22,384 nucleotides of DNA, taken from assembly GCA_016256075.1 (NCBI GenBank), contig SDVU01000081.1, forward strand, positions 1-22,384. Direction: 5' to 3'. Origin of the DNA: Dictyocoela muelleri (taxonomy: Eukaryota; Microsporidia). Under the pieces are notes generated by a model, which was given only the letters and a program-made list of their open reading frames with translations, ran no database searches and had not been told where the DNA came from. The position numbers and the translations under genes were made by a program. Positions 7,025 through 15,863 of this stretch are shown here, in pieces (within the stretch, counting starts at the first letter, position 1; each line of letters begins with the position of its first letter).

Positions 7025-10000
7025 ATGAAAATCAAAGGACATCCACACATAAAAATACAAGGCAGAAAATACACACCGAGTTACACTATCATCTCAATCC
7101 TTTCACTAGGTTTATTCCATATTATAAAACGCCACATTTCATCTCTAAACTACATCTTTACAGTCCCATGCAAACTTGAAATTGCTAATTACATTTTGTG
7201 CCTCACTGATGGAAAAATCTACACCGTTCAAAAAATTATTCTCAAAAAAAGTTCGCTTGCGCTTAAGCGGTATATTAAAAACAACGAAGTTCGTCTTTTG
7301 GAAGTCATGCATCATCGATTCCTTTTTGATTTTACTGTTAATGAGTATGTTAAGGTTGGCCATTGTTATGGTGAACTGGATCAACTTGAGAAATTTATTT
7401 TGTACGGGGAAAACGTTTTGAACGTGAAAGAAAGAAAAAATTCGGAAATTATTTTTTATAGAATTACTGATTGGGTTTTCATTTATGAGCTCTTCTGTAT
7501 TGTTATTTGGTCTTTATCAGATTACACCCTCTATGCCTCAATTATTTTTATAATCAACATGTTTTACCTGACCATTGAAATTCGAAAAGATATAAAAGGC
7601 AAAATGAGTCCACCTAAGATGAATGAAATTTGCGTGATAAAAAACAAACCTATAAAAATTAAAGAAAATAGACTTTTCCCTGGAGATATGGTAATTCTTG
7701 ATGTTGGAGATGTTGTTGCAGACATTGAAATTATTAATGGCGAGGTAATTGTTGATGAAAGTTTTCTCACTGGCGAAAGTATTCCGCTTTCTCGCACGAG
7801 AGGAAATTTAATTTATGCAGGTACAAAAATTCTGAAAAGTTCTGGAAATGGCGATATCGAAAAAGTAAAAAGAGGTGAAAATATTGAGAAATTGAGAAAT
7901 ATCGGCCTCCCTGTTAAAAGTATCAGTCGGTCATCATCAATGGATAACCCTAAAAAATCAAATTCAGATTACGAAGTAACAAAAGCGATCGGAATAGTTA
8001 AGAAAACAGGATTTGAAACATACAAAGGATCATTGATGAGAGAAATGCTCTCATGCCCTGAATCAGTATATCCATTCATAGAGCAATACAACACATTAAT
8101 TTTCTCTATGTTCATAACTTTCTTCATTTTAGCTATTGCAAGCTTTATCTATTACGAAATATCAACAAAGAAACACATCCAATCAATTACCTACGGAATC
8201 GACATGTTCCTCATTGCATTCTCCCCGACTCTCTTCGTAAGTATCAAGCTTGGCATGGTAATTTGTGACCGAAGACTAAAAAGACACAAAATTTTTGTCA
8301 GAGACCTTAACAGATTGAATGGGACAGGATATGTTCAAACAATTGTTTTTGACAAGACTGGGACACTGACAAATGAAGATTTAGACATTTTGTGCATCGA
8401 TGAATTGAAATATTTGAGGAAGAGGAATAGTGTGATTGAAAAAGAAAATTTAGAATTTGAAGACCTGAAAAGTCAAATTGCTGATTTAAACGATAAAAAT
8501 GAACTTACCAATGACTATAAAAATCCAGTTGATGAAGCAGAGGAGACTGCTAATAAATTGATAAGTGTTGATAAAAATATAATTAATAATCGAGATAATC
8601 GAGATAATCGAGAAAGTGTTGACGATGTCCCTCTTGACGACCAATCAATTGCAACAAGATCATCAGAACAACAAACAATTTGTGTAAGTGACTCGGCTTG
8701 TTATTCAGAAGAGGAGTACAAAAGCAGTACCAGCGAACTCGAACTTTACGAAAAAGTTGTTGAGATGCAACAGTCACCAGACAATAATTTTTCTCGAATG
8801 ACAAAAATTGGCCTCTCTGTTTGTCATACTATCATGGAAGTTGATGGAGAACTTCTCGGCGATCCTCTAGATTTGAAGATGTTTGAATTTTCAGGTTCTG
8901 AATTAAAAGATCGATCGGTTATTGTTGAAGAAATTGGCGTGTTTGAAATCATTAAGGCTAATGAATTTACAAGTTCAAGACGGATGATGAGTGTTGTTGT
9001 TCATGGTGATCGAAAATATCTTTTTGCGAAAGGTTCACCCGAGGTAATATTTGAAAAAGTCACTAACACACCTCCACATTATCAAGATATCATGAATTAT
9101 TACGCACTGGAGGGTTTCCGTGTAATTGCGATGGCCTATAAAATGATCGACTCGATTGAAGACGAGTCTGAGACCAATTTAATTTTTCTCGGGTTTCTCG
9201 TTTTTTCCAATCAACTGAAGAAAGTGACTAAATCCGTGATCAACGACCTTCTTTCGGCTAATTTAAAGTGTAAAATGGCAACAGGCGATGGTATTCTCAC
9301 TGCAATCAGTGTAGCTACACAGTGTGGCCTTATTAATTCTGAGTATCCCGTCATATTTCCAAAAATGCCTAATAATGCCCGATCATTGAATGATGTAGAT
9401 TGGATGTGCCTTGGTGATCATGATTTGTACTTTGACAAAGTCAGACTCCTCCTGATTTCTGAAGATGATGAAATTGAAGAAAATTTCGCAATTGCCTGTG
9501 AAGGTGATCTCTACGAAAAAATTCGCGAAGAGAGCGATTTGTATCGAAATTTTTTACTGAACAAAGGTGTTGTGTTTGCGCGAATGAATCCTGACCAGAA
9601 AAAATATCTCGTCGAAGATTTACAAAAGACTAATACGACAGTTTGTTTTTGTGGGGATGGTGCGAATGACTGCAGTGCATTGACAGCTGCGAATGTAGGG
9701 ATTTCGTTGAATACTGAACAACAATACTTCGCCGGATTTACAAGCAAAATCAAAGACATCGGCTGTGTTATACACGTGTTAAGAGAGGGTAGATCATCTT
9801 TAATAGCCTCAATTTCTAACTTCAGATTGCAATTTGTAATTTCAATAATTCAGTTCTTTTCGTGTTTCCTGCTCAGTTTATTTTTCCTTTTCCCATCAGA
9901 AGTACAAACGATCCATTACGACTTGTTCTTCGTTCTTTTCTCTTCATACGTATTAAGCTCCTTTAAAACCGCACCCGTCCTTCACAATGAAGAGCCAAAA

Positions 10001-10495
10001 ATTAACATTTTGAGCAAATTATTCCTGATACCTCTATTTGGCCACTTATTGATCGATTTTTTATTTGCCTCAGGAATTTTTCTTTTCTTCAGGGATACAC
10101 ACTTTTCTCAAGAATTTGAAAAAACATCAACTCAAGCCACCGTTTCATTTTTCATAACCATCGTCCAGGGCATTTTGGCTCTTTTTTTCTTCACTGAAGG
10201 AAAACCTCATCGCGAATCAAAATTTAAAAATCTCAAATTTATTTTTTTCATAATTGTTCACCTTCTATTCTTGATCCTGATTCTTATCGGCACTTCATAT
10301 TTTGAATCAATATCAAATCTTTATTCTTTTGTCTGGCAAAGTTCTTTTCAACGAGTATTTATTGTTTTCTATGCTATCTTGAATGCCTTAGTCCTTTTTA
10401 TCTTTCACGAATATGTTGATGACGTTGTTTCGTATCTTTTTAGCAATAAATCGAAGTTGCAAAGAAAGACTGAAAGGTATGAAGAGTTTATTTGA
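7025..10495 (+). CDS. P5B-type P-type ATPase (ATP13A-like), probable endomembrane polyamine or cation pump
   Basis: This 1156-residue protein has the complete P5B layout. An N-terminal hydrophobic stretch (20-34) leads into the family's cysteine-bearing region, and M1-M2 are near 148-187. The actuator domain has TGES at 249-252, M3-M4 are near 350-412, and the phosphorylation motif DKTGTLT has its aspartate at D443. Further markers are GELLGDPLDLKMFE (about 608-621), KGSPE (669-673), TGDG (753-756), GDGANDCSAL (877-886), FTSKI, and six C-terminal membrane spans. The last three of these and DPLDLKMFE point to P5B over P5A. Animal P5B pumps move polyamines in late endosomes and lysosomes; the substrate here is unproven. 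Oddities: the M4 substrate motif PPALP reads SPTLF (400-404), TGDN reads TGDG, and an acidic low-complexity insert lies at about 455-590 with a DNR triplet repeat. The start at ATG 7025 follows a CCCACC motif. It ends in TGA, with AATAAA 12 bases beyond. Confidence 0.95.
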   Translation: MKIKGHPHIKIQGRKYTPSYTIISILSLGLFHIIKRHISSLNYIFTVPCKLEIANYILCLTDGKIYTVQKIILKKSSLALKRYIKNNEVRLLEVMHHRFLFDFTVNEYVKVGHCYGELDQLEKFILYGENVLNVKERKNSEIIFYRITDWVFIYELFCIVIWSLSDYTLYASIIFIINMFYLTIEIRKDIKGKMSPPKMNEICVIKNKPIKIKENRLFPGDMVILDVGDVVADIEIINGEVIVDESFLTGESIPLSRTRGNLIYAGTKILKSSGNGDIEKVKRGENIEKLRNIGLPVKSISRSSSMDNPKKSNSDYEVTKAIGIVKKTGFETYKGSLMREMLSCPESVYPFIEQYNTLIFSMFITFFILAIASFIYYEISTKKHIQSITYGIDMFLIAFSPTLFVSIKLGMVICDRRLKRHKIFVRDLNRLNGTGYVQTIVFDKTGTLTNEDLDILCIDELKYLRKRNSVIEKENLEFEDLKSQIADLNDKNELTNDYKNPVDEAEETANKLISVDKNIINNRDNRDNRESVDDVPLDDQSIATRSSEQQTICVSDSACYSEEEYKSSTSELELYEKVVEMQQSPDNNFSRMTKIGLSVCHTIMEVDGELLGDPLDLKMFEFSGSELKDRSVIVEEIGVFEIIKANEFTSSRRMMSVVVHGDRKYLFAKGSPEVIFEKVTNTPPHYQDIMNYYALEGFRVIAMAYKMIDSIEDESETNLIFLGFLVFSNQLKKVTKSVINDLLSANLKCKMATGDGILTAISVATQCGLINSEYPVIFPKMPNNARSLNDVDWMCLGDHDLYFDKVRLLLISEDDEIEENFAIACEGDLYEKIREESDLYRNFLLNKGVVFARMNPDQKKYLVEDLQKTNTTVCFCGDGANDCSALTAANVGISLNTEQQYFAGFTSKIKDIGCVIHVLREGRSSLIASISNFRLQFVISIIQFFSCFLLSLFFLFPSEVQTIHYDLFFVLFSSYVLSSFKTAPVLHNEEPKINILSKLFLIPLFGHLLIDFLFASGIFLFFRDTHFSQEFEKTSTQATVSFFITIVQGILALFFFTEGKPHRESKFKNLKFIFFIIVHLLFLILILIGTSYFESISNLYSFVWQSSFQRVFIVFYAILNALVLFIFHEYVDDVVSYLFSNKSKLQRKTERYEEFI

Positions 10496-10507
10496 CTCAT
10501 TAAAAAT

Positions 10508-10513
10508 AATAAA
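10508..10513 (+). promoter_or_regulatory. Candidate polyadenylation signal of the P5B gene
   Basis: AATAAA lies 12 bases after the TGA stop. Microsporidian 3' UTRs are known to be very short, so this spacing would suit one, but the hexamer is common by chance in sequence this AT-rich. Confidence 0.35.
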
Positions 10514-10567
10514 AGATGTTACGCGACTTTTATAAAGTTTGACTTTTAAAAAGTTTATATTTTTAAA

Positions 10568-10722
10568 TTTCTACTATTCTTTTAAAATATTAAAATTATA
10601 GGCCCTATAAAAAGTTAAGGTAAAAAAAATATTAAACCGGAATAATTTCTACCATTCTTTTTAAAATATTAAAATTATAGGCCTATAAAAAGTTAAGGTA
10701 AAAAATATAAACCGGAATAATT
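10568..10722. repeat. Two-copy 78-bp tandem repeat
   Basis: Copies 10568-10645 and 10646-10722 both run from tttctac(t/c)attctttt through aaaattataggcc(c)tataaaaag and end taaaccggaataa. They differ only by single-base changes and small A/C-run length differences, so the duplication is recent compared with the other repeats. It sits in the 3' flank of the ATPase gene. Confidence 0.9.
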
Positions 10723-10763
10723 TTTTATTTTAAAAATAAACATCAATCAAAAAAATTTTTTTC

Positions 10764-11327
10764 CGGATACTTTGCCCCGACAAAAAAAATAACCCTTATG
10801 TTCTGACAAAAAAATAAAATCATTAATTTTAAAAATTTTTTAATTTAAAATTAATTAATTATCAATTTTATATAAAATTAATTCATTATCAATTTTATAA
10901 AAATTAATTAATTCATAATAAATTGTATAAAATCAATCAAATAATCATCAAAGAAATCTCTTTAAATCATATACATTTTAATTATATCCTTAAGAACGAT
11001 CTTAAAACTGATATACACACTAACACAATATAAACAAATTAGTCTGGTTTAAAAAGAGGGTTGCTTAAAAACCACAATATAACAAAATATTAAAAAACCT
11101 TTTTTAGGTATATGATTAAAAGAGTTTTCTTTGATGATTATTTGATTGATTTTATACAATTTATTATAAATTAATTAATTTTTTGTAAAAAAAATGGATA
11201 ATGAATAAAATTCAAATAAAATTGATAATTAATTAATTTTAAATTAAAAAATTTTTAAAATTAATGATTTTATTTTTTTTTATCATGACCATAATGGGGT
11301 TTTTTTTATCGGGGGACAAAGTATCCG
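10764..11327. mobile_element. Non-autonomous foldback element, ~210-bp arms
   Basis: The left end CGGATACTTTGCCCCGA (10764) and right end TCGGGGGACAAAGTATCCG (to 11327) are inverted. The arms stay complementary to about 10975 and from about 11110, including ataatcatcaaagaaa against tttctttgatgattat. The ~130-bp centre (10976-11109) is not palindromic and has no open frame. No target duplication is evident. The terminal sequence differs from the other foldbacks here, so it is a separate family. Confidence 0.82.
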
Positions 11328-12183
11328 AGAACCTATCCTTCCTTACTTTACTTTAAAGTTTTTATTATTACATTCTGATAAAATATACACTATTTTTTAC
11401 TTATTTTATACTTTTTTTCATTTAAAATATTTTTTATTCCCAAAATGAATTTTATAATTTTAGTATAAAAATTGTGATCAATTTTTTAAGCATGTATAAA
11501 ATCATTACAAAATAATGAGAAACCCCATTATGGAGTTATTTATGTTTATCAATAGTTGATTTAGCATTTTTTTGTATATTGAAAATAAAACACTTTTTGC
11601 TATCCACAAGATTTCTGAAAAATAAAAAAATGACAATAAACGGAATTAAATCGATGGTTTTTAAATTAAGAAACGTCACAAAAAAGACACTTGAGATTGA
11701 TAATACAGATTTTATAAAACATTTTAATTTTGTGTATTTCTGTATTTTAGACACAATATACTAAATACAGAAATACAAAAATTATAGAAATTTAATTTGG
11801 TATTTTCAGTTCAACTAATCTTTTAATTTATACTTTTTCTTAAGATCAATAATTTATCTGAACATAATCGGTACATTACCATTTTCAATTTATAAAACAT
11901 TTTTTTAAATTTAAAGTCAAATTAAAATTTTCTGTTTTAAATTTATAATTATTATGTTATTATTTTAATTCATATCAACAAATTTTATTTTTATTTTGAA
12001 ATTTTTGTTGATTTTTGATTTTTATTAAAAATTTATAATCTCATTTTTTTGATTTTTTTTTAATTTCAATTTTAATTTAAATAAAAATTCAACATACTTT
12101 GTTAAAAAGGAAATCCATGAATAACATTAGTCAAAAAAAACATTAATTATAAAATTAATCAAAAAAATTAATCAAAAAAAAAC
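11328..12183. other. AT-rich spacer, no supported gene
   Basis: An open frame of 61 codons exists at 11579-11764 on the plus strand with an overlapping minus-strand frame, but neither resembles a family I know and composition does not separate them from background. A ~20-bp hairpin (tttctgtatttta near 11736 with taaatacagaaata near 11762) closes this stretch and could act as a 3'-end structure. The string aaccccattatgg (11521-11533) is the inverse of ccataatggggtt (11289-11301) in the foldback's right arm. Confidence 0.45.
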
Positions 12184-12440
12184 ATTAATATTAACTTTAT
12201 TAAAATAACTTTATTAAAATAACATTAGTCAAAAAAAATTATATAATATTAACTTTATTAAAATAACTTTATTAAAATAACATTAGTCAAAAAAAAACAT
12301 TAATATTAACTTTATTAAAATAACTTTATTAAAATAACTTTATTAAAATAACTTTATTAAAATAACTTTATTAATATTAACTTTATTAAAATAACTTTAT
12401 TAATATTAACTTTATTAAAATAACTTTATTAAAATAACTT
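12184..12440. repeat. Minisatellite, 14-bp unit actttattaaaata
   Basis: Many copies of ACTTTATTAAAATA occur, interrupted by aatatta variants and by three insertions of acattagtcaaaaaaa (also seen upstream near 12125). It lies 50 bp before the 12490 gene, which follows after tttcccagtaaaatcaatataaccctaa, so the promoter of that gene must be very short or lie inside the array. Confidence 0.88.
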
Positions 12441-12489
12441 AAATCTCACTGATAAAACTCTTTTCCCAGTAAAATCAATATAACCCTAA

Positions 12490-13185
12490 ATGAAAAGAAA
12501 AACAATTGGCGGCAAACCAAAATTAATTTTTGAACCAAAAATCATTGAAGAAACTCTTGATGATTATGAAGAGACTATAACTAATCTTAACTTTAATAAC
12601 GAATTTGAATTATTTTTTGACCAAGACGAGCCTATAAATAATAACGAGGTTAAGGAAGATACTAAAAGGAAAATTAATAAACCAGCAATAAATGTAAACT
12701 TAAAAGTAGAATATAATAATGAAGATGAGAATGTTGAGTTTATTAGTGAATTACCAGTGATGAATAAAACCTGGAAGCAGCAAGTAGAACCATTGATTTT
12801 TAATGATATTAATATTAATAATAATAATATTAATGATGATGATATCAATATCAATAATAATAATAATATTAATGATGATGATATTATTAATGATATCAAT
12901 ATCAATAATAATAATATTAATGATATCAATATTAATGATATAAGAGGTGAATGTGTAAAGGTTTCTGGTTGCGAGTTTAATTTGGGTGATTTTTTCTTAA
13001 TACAGATGCCCAATGTTAAAAATCCCGTTTTATTTAAAGAGAATGGGCGTTTTTTTATAAAAAGTGATGATGGGATGTTTTTGTTAAATTTTAGTGATTG
13101 TAAATATAACTTTGTTGAAATTAATGATAAGGTTAAACAATATGGTAGTGTTGATAAGTTTGCAGTTGCTGAAAAAATTAATTAA
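12490..13185 (+). CDS. RPC53: Probable RNA polymerase III subunit RPC4 (Rpc53-like)
   Basis: A 231-residue acidic protein. The N-terminus has GGKPKLIFEPKI (residues 7-18), resembling the GGKPK..KF.PK motif of RPC4. The last ~65 residues fit the RPC4 C-terminal domain pattern: FFLIQMPNV matches the L/F-F-Q-L/M-P segment, then GRFFIKSDDGMFLL matches the GKL-hydrophobic-KSGK-LLLG strand pair, and YGSVDKFAVAEKI matches the final LG-V--KFV--PD segment. RPC4 pairs with RPC5 in the TFIIF-like module of Pol III, acting in initiation and termination. Between them (about 105-150) is an N/D/I low-complexity run encoded by AAT/GAT/ATT codons, likely replication slippage. The protein is shorter than yeast Rpc53 (about 420), as expected of a reduced genome. 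Start: accctaa precedes the ATG. I am moderately sure; a generic N-rich protein is the alternative. Confidence 0.5.
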   Translation: MKRKTIGGKPKLIFEPKIIEETLDDYEETITNLNFNNEFELFFDQDEPINNNEVKEDTKRKINKPAINVNLKVEYNNEDENVEFISELPVMNKTWKQQVEPLIFNDININNNNINDDDININNNNNINDDDIINDININNNNINDININDIRGECVKVSGCEFNLGDFFLIQMPNVKNPVLFKENGRFFIKSDDGMFLLNFSDCKYNFVEINDKVKQYGSVDKFAVAEKIN

Positions 13186-13292
13186 TTTTTTTAAATTTTA
13201 CTAAATTTGGTAATTATTGTTTTTTTTAATTCACTCAATTTGAAACTTTTGTTTCGTTTTTTATATTTAATAAGATTTTAATTAAAAAAACA

Positions 13293-14054
13293 ATGGAAAT
13301 TACGATAGAACCATTCATTTTTTTATTTTCATTATTAATTACAACAATCTTATCATTATTATCTTGCTACAGTCTTTTACGTAAAAGAGAAAAAATGGTC
13401 TTATTTTTATTTTTAATATTGATGGCAGTACAAATCCTCCAAGACATAATTGGTTTAACAATTATCAAGAAGTATAAAATTTTTTATATAGGACGGACAA
13501 ATGAATTATCAATAACATACCGATTTTTCGAAATATTATTTGAAATTATCCATAAAAACATATTTTTTATGGAAATTCCCGAATCATTTATAATAATTTA
13601 CATAATAATAAGATCATTCTTATACATTTCCTCCTTACTACTAATCCAGCTGCCAGTTCTTTCGATATATCTCCAAAACATGTTCAACATTTCCGAAAAT
13701 TTTTTATTAATTTTTATACTTTTCAGCCAGTTCAAAAGATATAAAACGAAGAATTTACGGAATACATTAATATTTAGAAGCTTTCTAATACGCCAAAGAT
13801 TGTTAAAAAAACTTTACATCTTGCAATACTTGATTGAAATAATTTATTCGAGTGTAATGATTTATATGTGTTTAGTTTTTTACAGTTTAATTTTGTATGA
13901 GACTATTGCGTTGTTGCGAATCGTTTCAATTGTTTGTTTGTATTTTTGTATTGTTGGGCAAGATGAAGATGTTATGTTTAAAAATTGTGGTGTTGTTTTT
14001 ATGAAGAGGTCTATTGTGGAACCTAATGTTAGATGTGCTGAAGGTGCTTATTGA
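13293..14054 (+). CDS. Hypothetical multi-span membrane protein
   Basis: A 253-residue protein I do not recognise. Hydrophobic segments lie at about 7-29, 36-57, 99-125, 134-147, 180-200 and 204-222, so five or six membrane spans. A basic stretch (KRYKTKNLR, 148-156, to RQRLLKK, 167-173) separates the fourth and fifth, suggesting a cytoplasmic loop. The tail after residue 222 is polar, with two cysteines. It starts 107 bp after the RPC4-like gene on the same strand and faces the HAP2 gene tail to tail. The reading frame uses W rarely and F/I/L heavily, which fits AT pressure. No motif suggests a function; the long intact frame supports reality. Confidence 0.75.
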   Translation: MEITIEPFIFLFSLLITTILSLLSCYSLLRKREKMVLFLFLILMAVQILQDIIGLTIIKKYKIFYIGRTNELSITYRFFEILFEIIHKNIFFMEIPESFIIIYIIIRSFLYISSLLLIQLPVLSIYLQNMFNISENFLLIFILFSQFKRYKTKNLRNTLIFRSFLIRQRLLKKLYILQYLIEIIYSSVMIYMCLVFYSLILYETIALLRIVSIVCLYFCIVGQDEDVMFKNCGVVFMKRSIVEPNVRCAEGAY

Positions 14055-14065
14055 TTAAAAAGTAA

Positions 14066-14213
14066 TAGTAAAATTTTTAAAAGTAAAATTTTTAAAAGTA
14101 AAATTTTTAAAAGTAAAATTTTTAAAAATAAAATTTTTAAAAGTAAAATTTTTAAAAGTAAAATTTTTAAAATTAAAATTTTTAAAAGTAAAATTTTTAA
14201 AATTAAAATTTTT
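14066..14213. repeat. Minisatellite, 15-bp unit aaaagtaaaattttt
   Basis: About ten near-identical 15-bp units, with a few agt-to-att changes. It begins about a dozen bases after the stop of the membrane protein gene and so forms its 3' flank. A 15-bp period keeps frame on both strands, which gives an artificial FTFKN-repeat frame on the minus strand. I do not regard that as a gene. Confidence 0.92.
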
Positions 14214-14490
14214 AATAAATTTTATTATTTTATACTTTTCATAGGATTTATACTTTTTAAATTTAAAATTGAGAAAATTAGTTTTAAACATTATGAAGTA
14301 TAATTTTTTCTTCGTTGAGTTTTAATCAGAATAATTATTTTGATGAATATCTTTATCACCGAATTTTTAATTATCATTCAAGTTTTTTTATATGAAATAA
14401 ATAAATAGTATAATTAACGCTTAAAATTAATTTATAACAAATTTAAAATAAAACTCTAAAAAGTTTAACTAAAAAAGTCATCACTTTAAA

Positions 14491-14597
14491 TTTTTATAAA
14501 TAATTTATTTACGAACCTTATAATTTAAATAAACTAATTATTTTTATAAATAATTTATTTACAAACCTTATAATTTAAATAAACTAATTATTTTTAT
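14491..14597. repeat. Two-copy 50-bp tandem repeat at the 3' end of HAP2
   Basis: 14491-14540 and 14541-14590 differ at a single base (acgaacc / acaaacc), with a partial third unit to 14597. The second copy covers the last codons and stop of the minus-strand HAP2 gene, so the duplication copied the gene's 3' end into its flank. The stretch 14214-14490 is AT-rich and without a gene. Confidence 0.9.
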
Positions 14598-15747
14598 CTT
14601 GTTCATTGTTTTCATTTTTCTTTAACTCCATCATTTCCTCTTTAGTTAAAAACCTACCTGACGGTGCTCGGAGCCGATTCATTGCATGCCGATGTCGACT
14701 CTCATGTAAATAACCGGTTCTAGTTTCCATTATAGAATCTAAAAACTCCCTTCTGAGTTTTCGCTTCTTAATACAATCATATTGATTGACATTTACAAAT
14801 ATCGGGTGGCTATGTGAATCTTGATAGTACCTGTTTTTGTATAACTCAAGATTATTAGGGATATTACCATTTACTGTAGGGGTTGATGTGATCGATGTCG
14901 GGTCATAAATCACTCCATCATTATCAAGATGTTTATGATCAAAAGGTTGATCATACATTGGATAATATTTATCCAGTTCCTGATAAATAAAATTATTACG
15001 AGCAATTGATGGATCGCTTTGAATATTCCATTGTTTGATATTTTCATGAGAGATATTTAATCCCGATGAAATATCTTTCTCGTTTATACGGTTGTTTCGA
15101 TTAAGTGACTCTTGCATTTCCTTTTGCAACAATTTATGACGAATAAAATCGTGTTGTATCATGTTTTGTCTGCTAAATTCAGGTTCAAGAGAAATATCAT
15201 CGTTAGAAATATGAAAATTTACAGCATTAGACATACTTTTTTCATCGAAATTATCAGATAATGACTCGATTTCCAATTCCGGATATTTTTTATCATTCTG
15301 AATATACCCCTGAAAATCCGAATTTAAAATACCTGAAGTATAATTTTTTAAGTGTAATTCTTGTATTTTGCACGCATCATCATTACTTATATAGTCTTTG
15401 TTAGTTAAGCCATTCTCAATCAAACCATAATTAGACAAATCATTCTCAGTCAAATCATCTTTTATTAAACCATTCTCAATTAAATCATTTTCAATCAAAC
15501 CATCTTTAATTAAACCATTTTCAATCAAACCATTCTCAATTAAACCATCTTTAATTAAACCATTCTCAATCAAACCATCTTTAATTAAACCATTATTTAA
15601 AAATTTATCATTTGATTGTGTCTTTTGATCAATATTTTCATACGTATCTTTAAAATTATCATTTCCATATTGTAACTCATCCTTATACATTTCTGGAGGG
15701 GTACCCATACGATTTCCAAATCTATTTAATTTATTTTCCTTATCCAT
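14584..15747 (-). CDS. HAP2: CCAAT-binding factor subunit NF-YA / HAP2
   Basis: A 387-residue protein with a C-terminal CBFB/NF-YA domain at about 316-372. The A1 helix that grips the NF-YB/NF-YC dimer reads FVNVNQY..IKKRKLRR, and the DNA-reading A2 part reads YLHESRHRHAMNR (346-358) and then GRF (364-366). The linker between A1 and A2 is about three residues shorter than in human NF-YA. NF-Y is a heterotrimer that binds CCAAT boxes in the nucleus. Residues 52-115 are tandem five-residue units, NGLIK or DGLIE type, in frame with a 15-bp DNA repeat. The middle is polar, N/D/S-rich and likely disordered, as in other NF-YA proteins whose conserved domain is only the C-terminus. Start: first ATG, after a purine-rich AAAGGTGAAGC leader. 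It is a stand-alone gene, convergent with the membrane protein gene. Confidence 0.96.
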   Translation of the reverse strand: MDKENKLNRFGNRMGTPPEMYKDELQYGNDNFKDTYENIDQKTQSNDKFLNNGLIKDGLIENGLIKDGLIENGLIENGLIKDGLIENDLIENGLIKDDLTENDLSNYGLIENGLTNKDYISNDDACKIQELHLKNYTSGILNSDFQGYIQNDKKYPELEIESLSDNFDEKSMSNAVNFHISNDDISLEPEFSRQNMIQHDFIRHKLLQKEMQESLNRNNRINEKDISSGLNISHENIKQWNIQSDPSIARNNFIYQELDKYYPMYDQPFDHKHLDNDGVIYDPTSITSTPTVNGNIPNNLELYKNRYYQDSHSHPIFVNVNQYDCIKKRKLRREFLDSIMETRTGYLHESRHRHAMNRLRAPSGRFLTKEEMMELKKNENNEQDKNN

Positions 15748-15838
15748 ATTTTTTTTGCTTCACCTTTTAAAAAGAAAAATCTGTAACAAAAAGAACTAAT
15801 TGTTTGATTTGTTCATGAAGTTTCTTACGCAATCCGAG

Positions 15839-15863
15839 ATTGGCAGGAACTTCAATAACCAAT
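15839..15863. promoter_or_regulatory. Paired CCAAT boxes upstream of HAP2
   Basis: ATTGG at 15839-15843 (CCAAT read towards the gene, about 92-96 bp before its ATG) and CCAAT at 15859-15863 on the other strand lie 20 bp apart start to start. NF-Y binds exactly this pentamer, usually 60-100 bp upstream of a transcription start. HAP2 itself encodes an NF-Y subunit, so autoregulation is possible. The motif is short, and chance occurrence in this composition is not excluded. Confidence 0.4.

Noticed and set aside
11579-11764. 61-codon plus-strand frame with overlapping minus-strand frame
   Set aside because: Both strands are open, there is no recognisable motif, and composition equals background. 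Kept only as a note.
14055-14291. Minus-strand FTFKN-repeat frame
   Set aside because: It is a by-product of the 15-bp minisatellite, whose period is a multiple of three.
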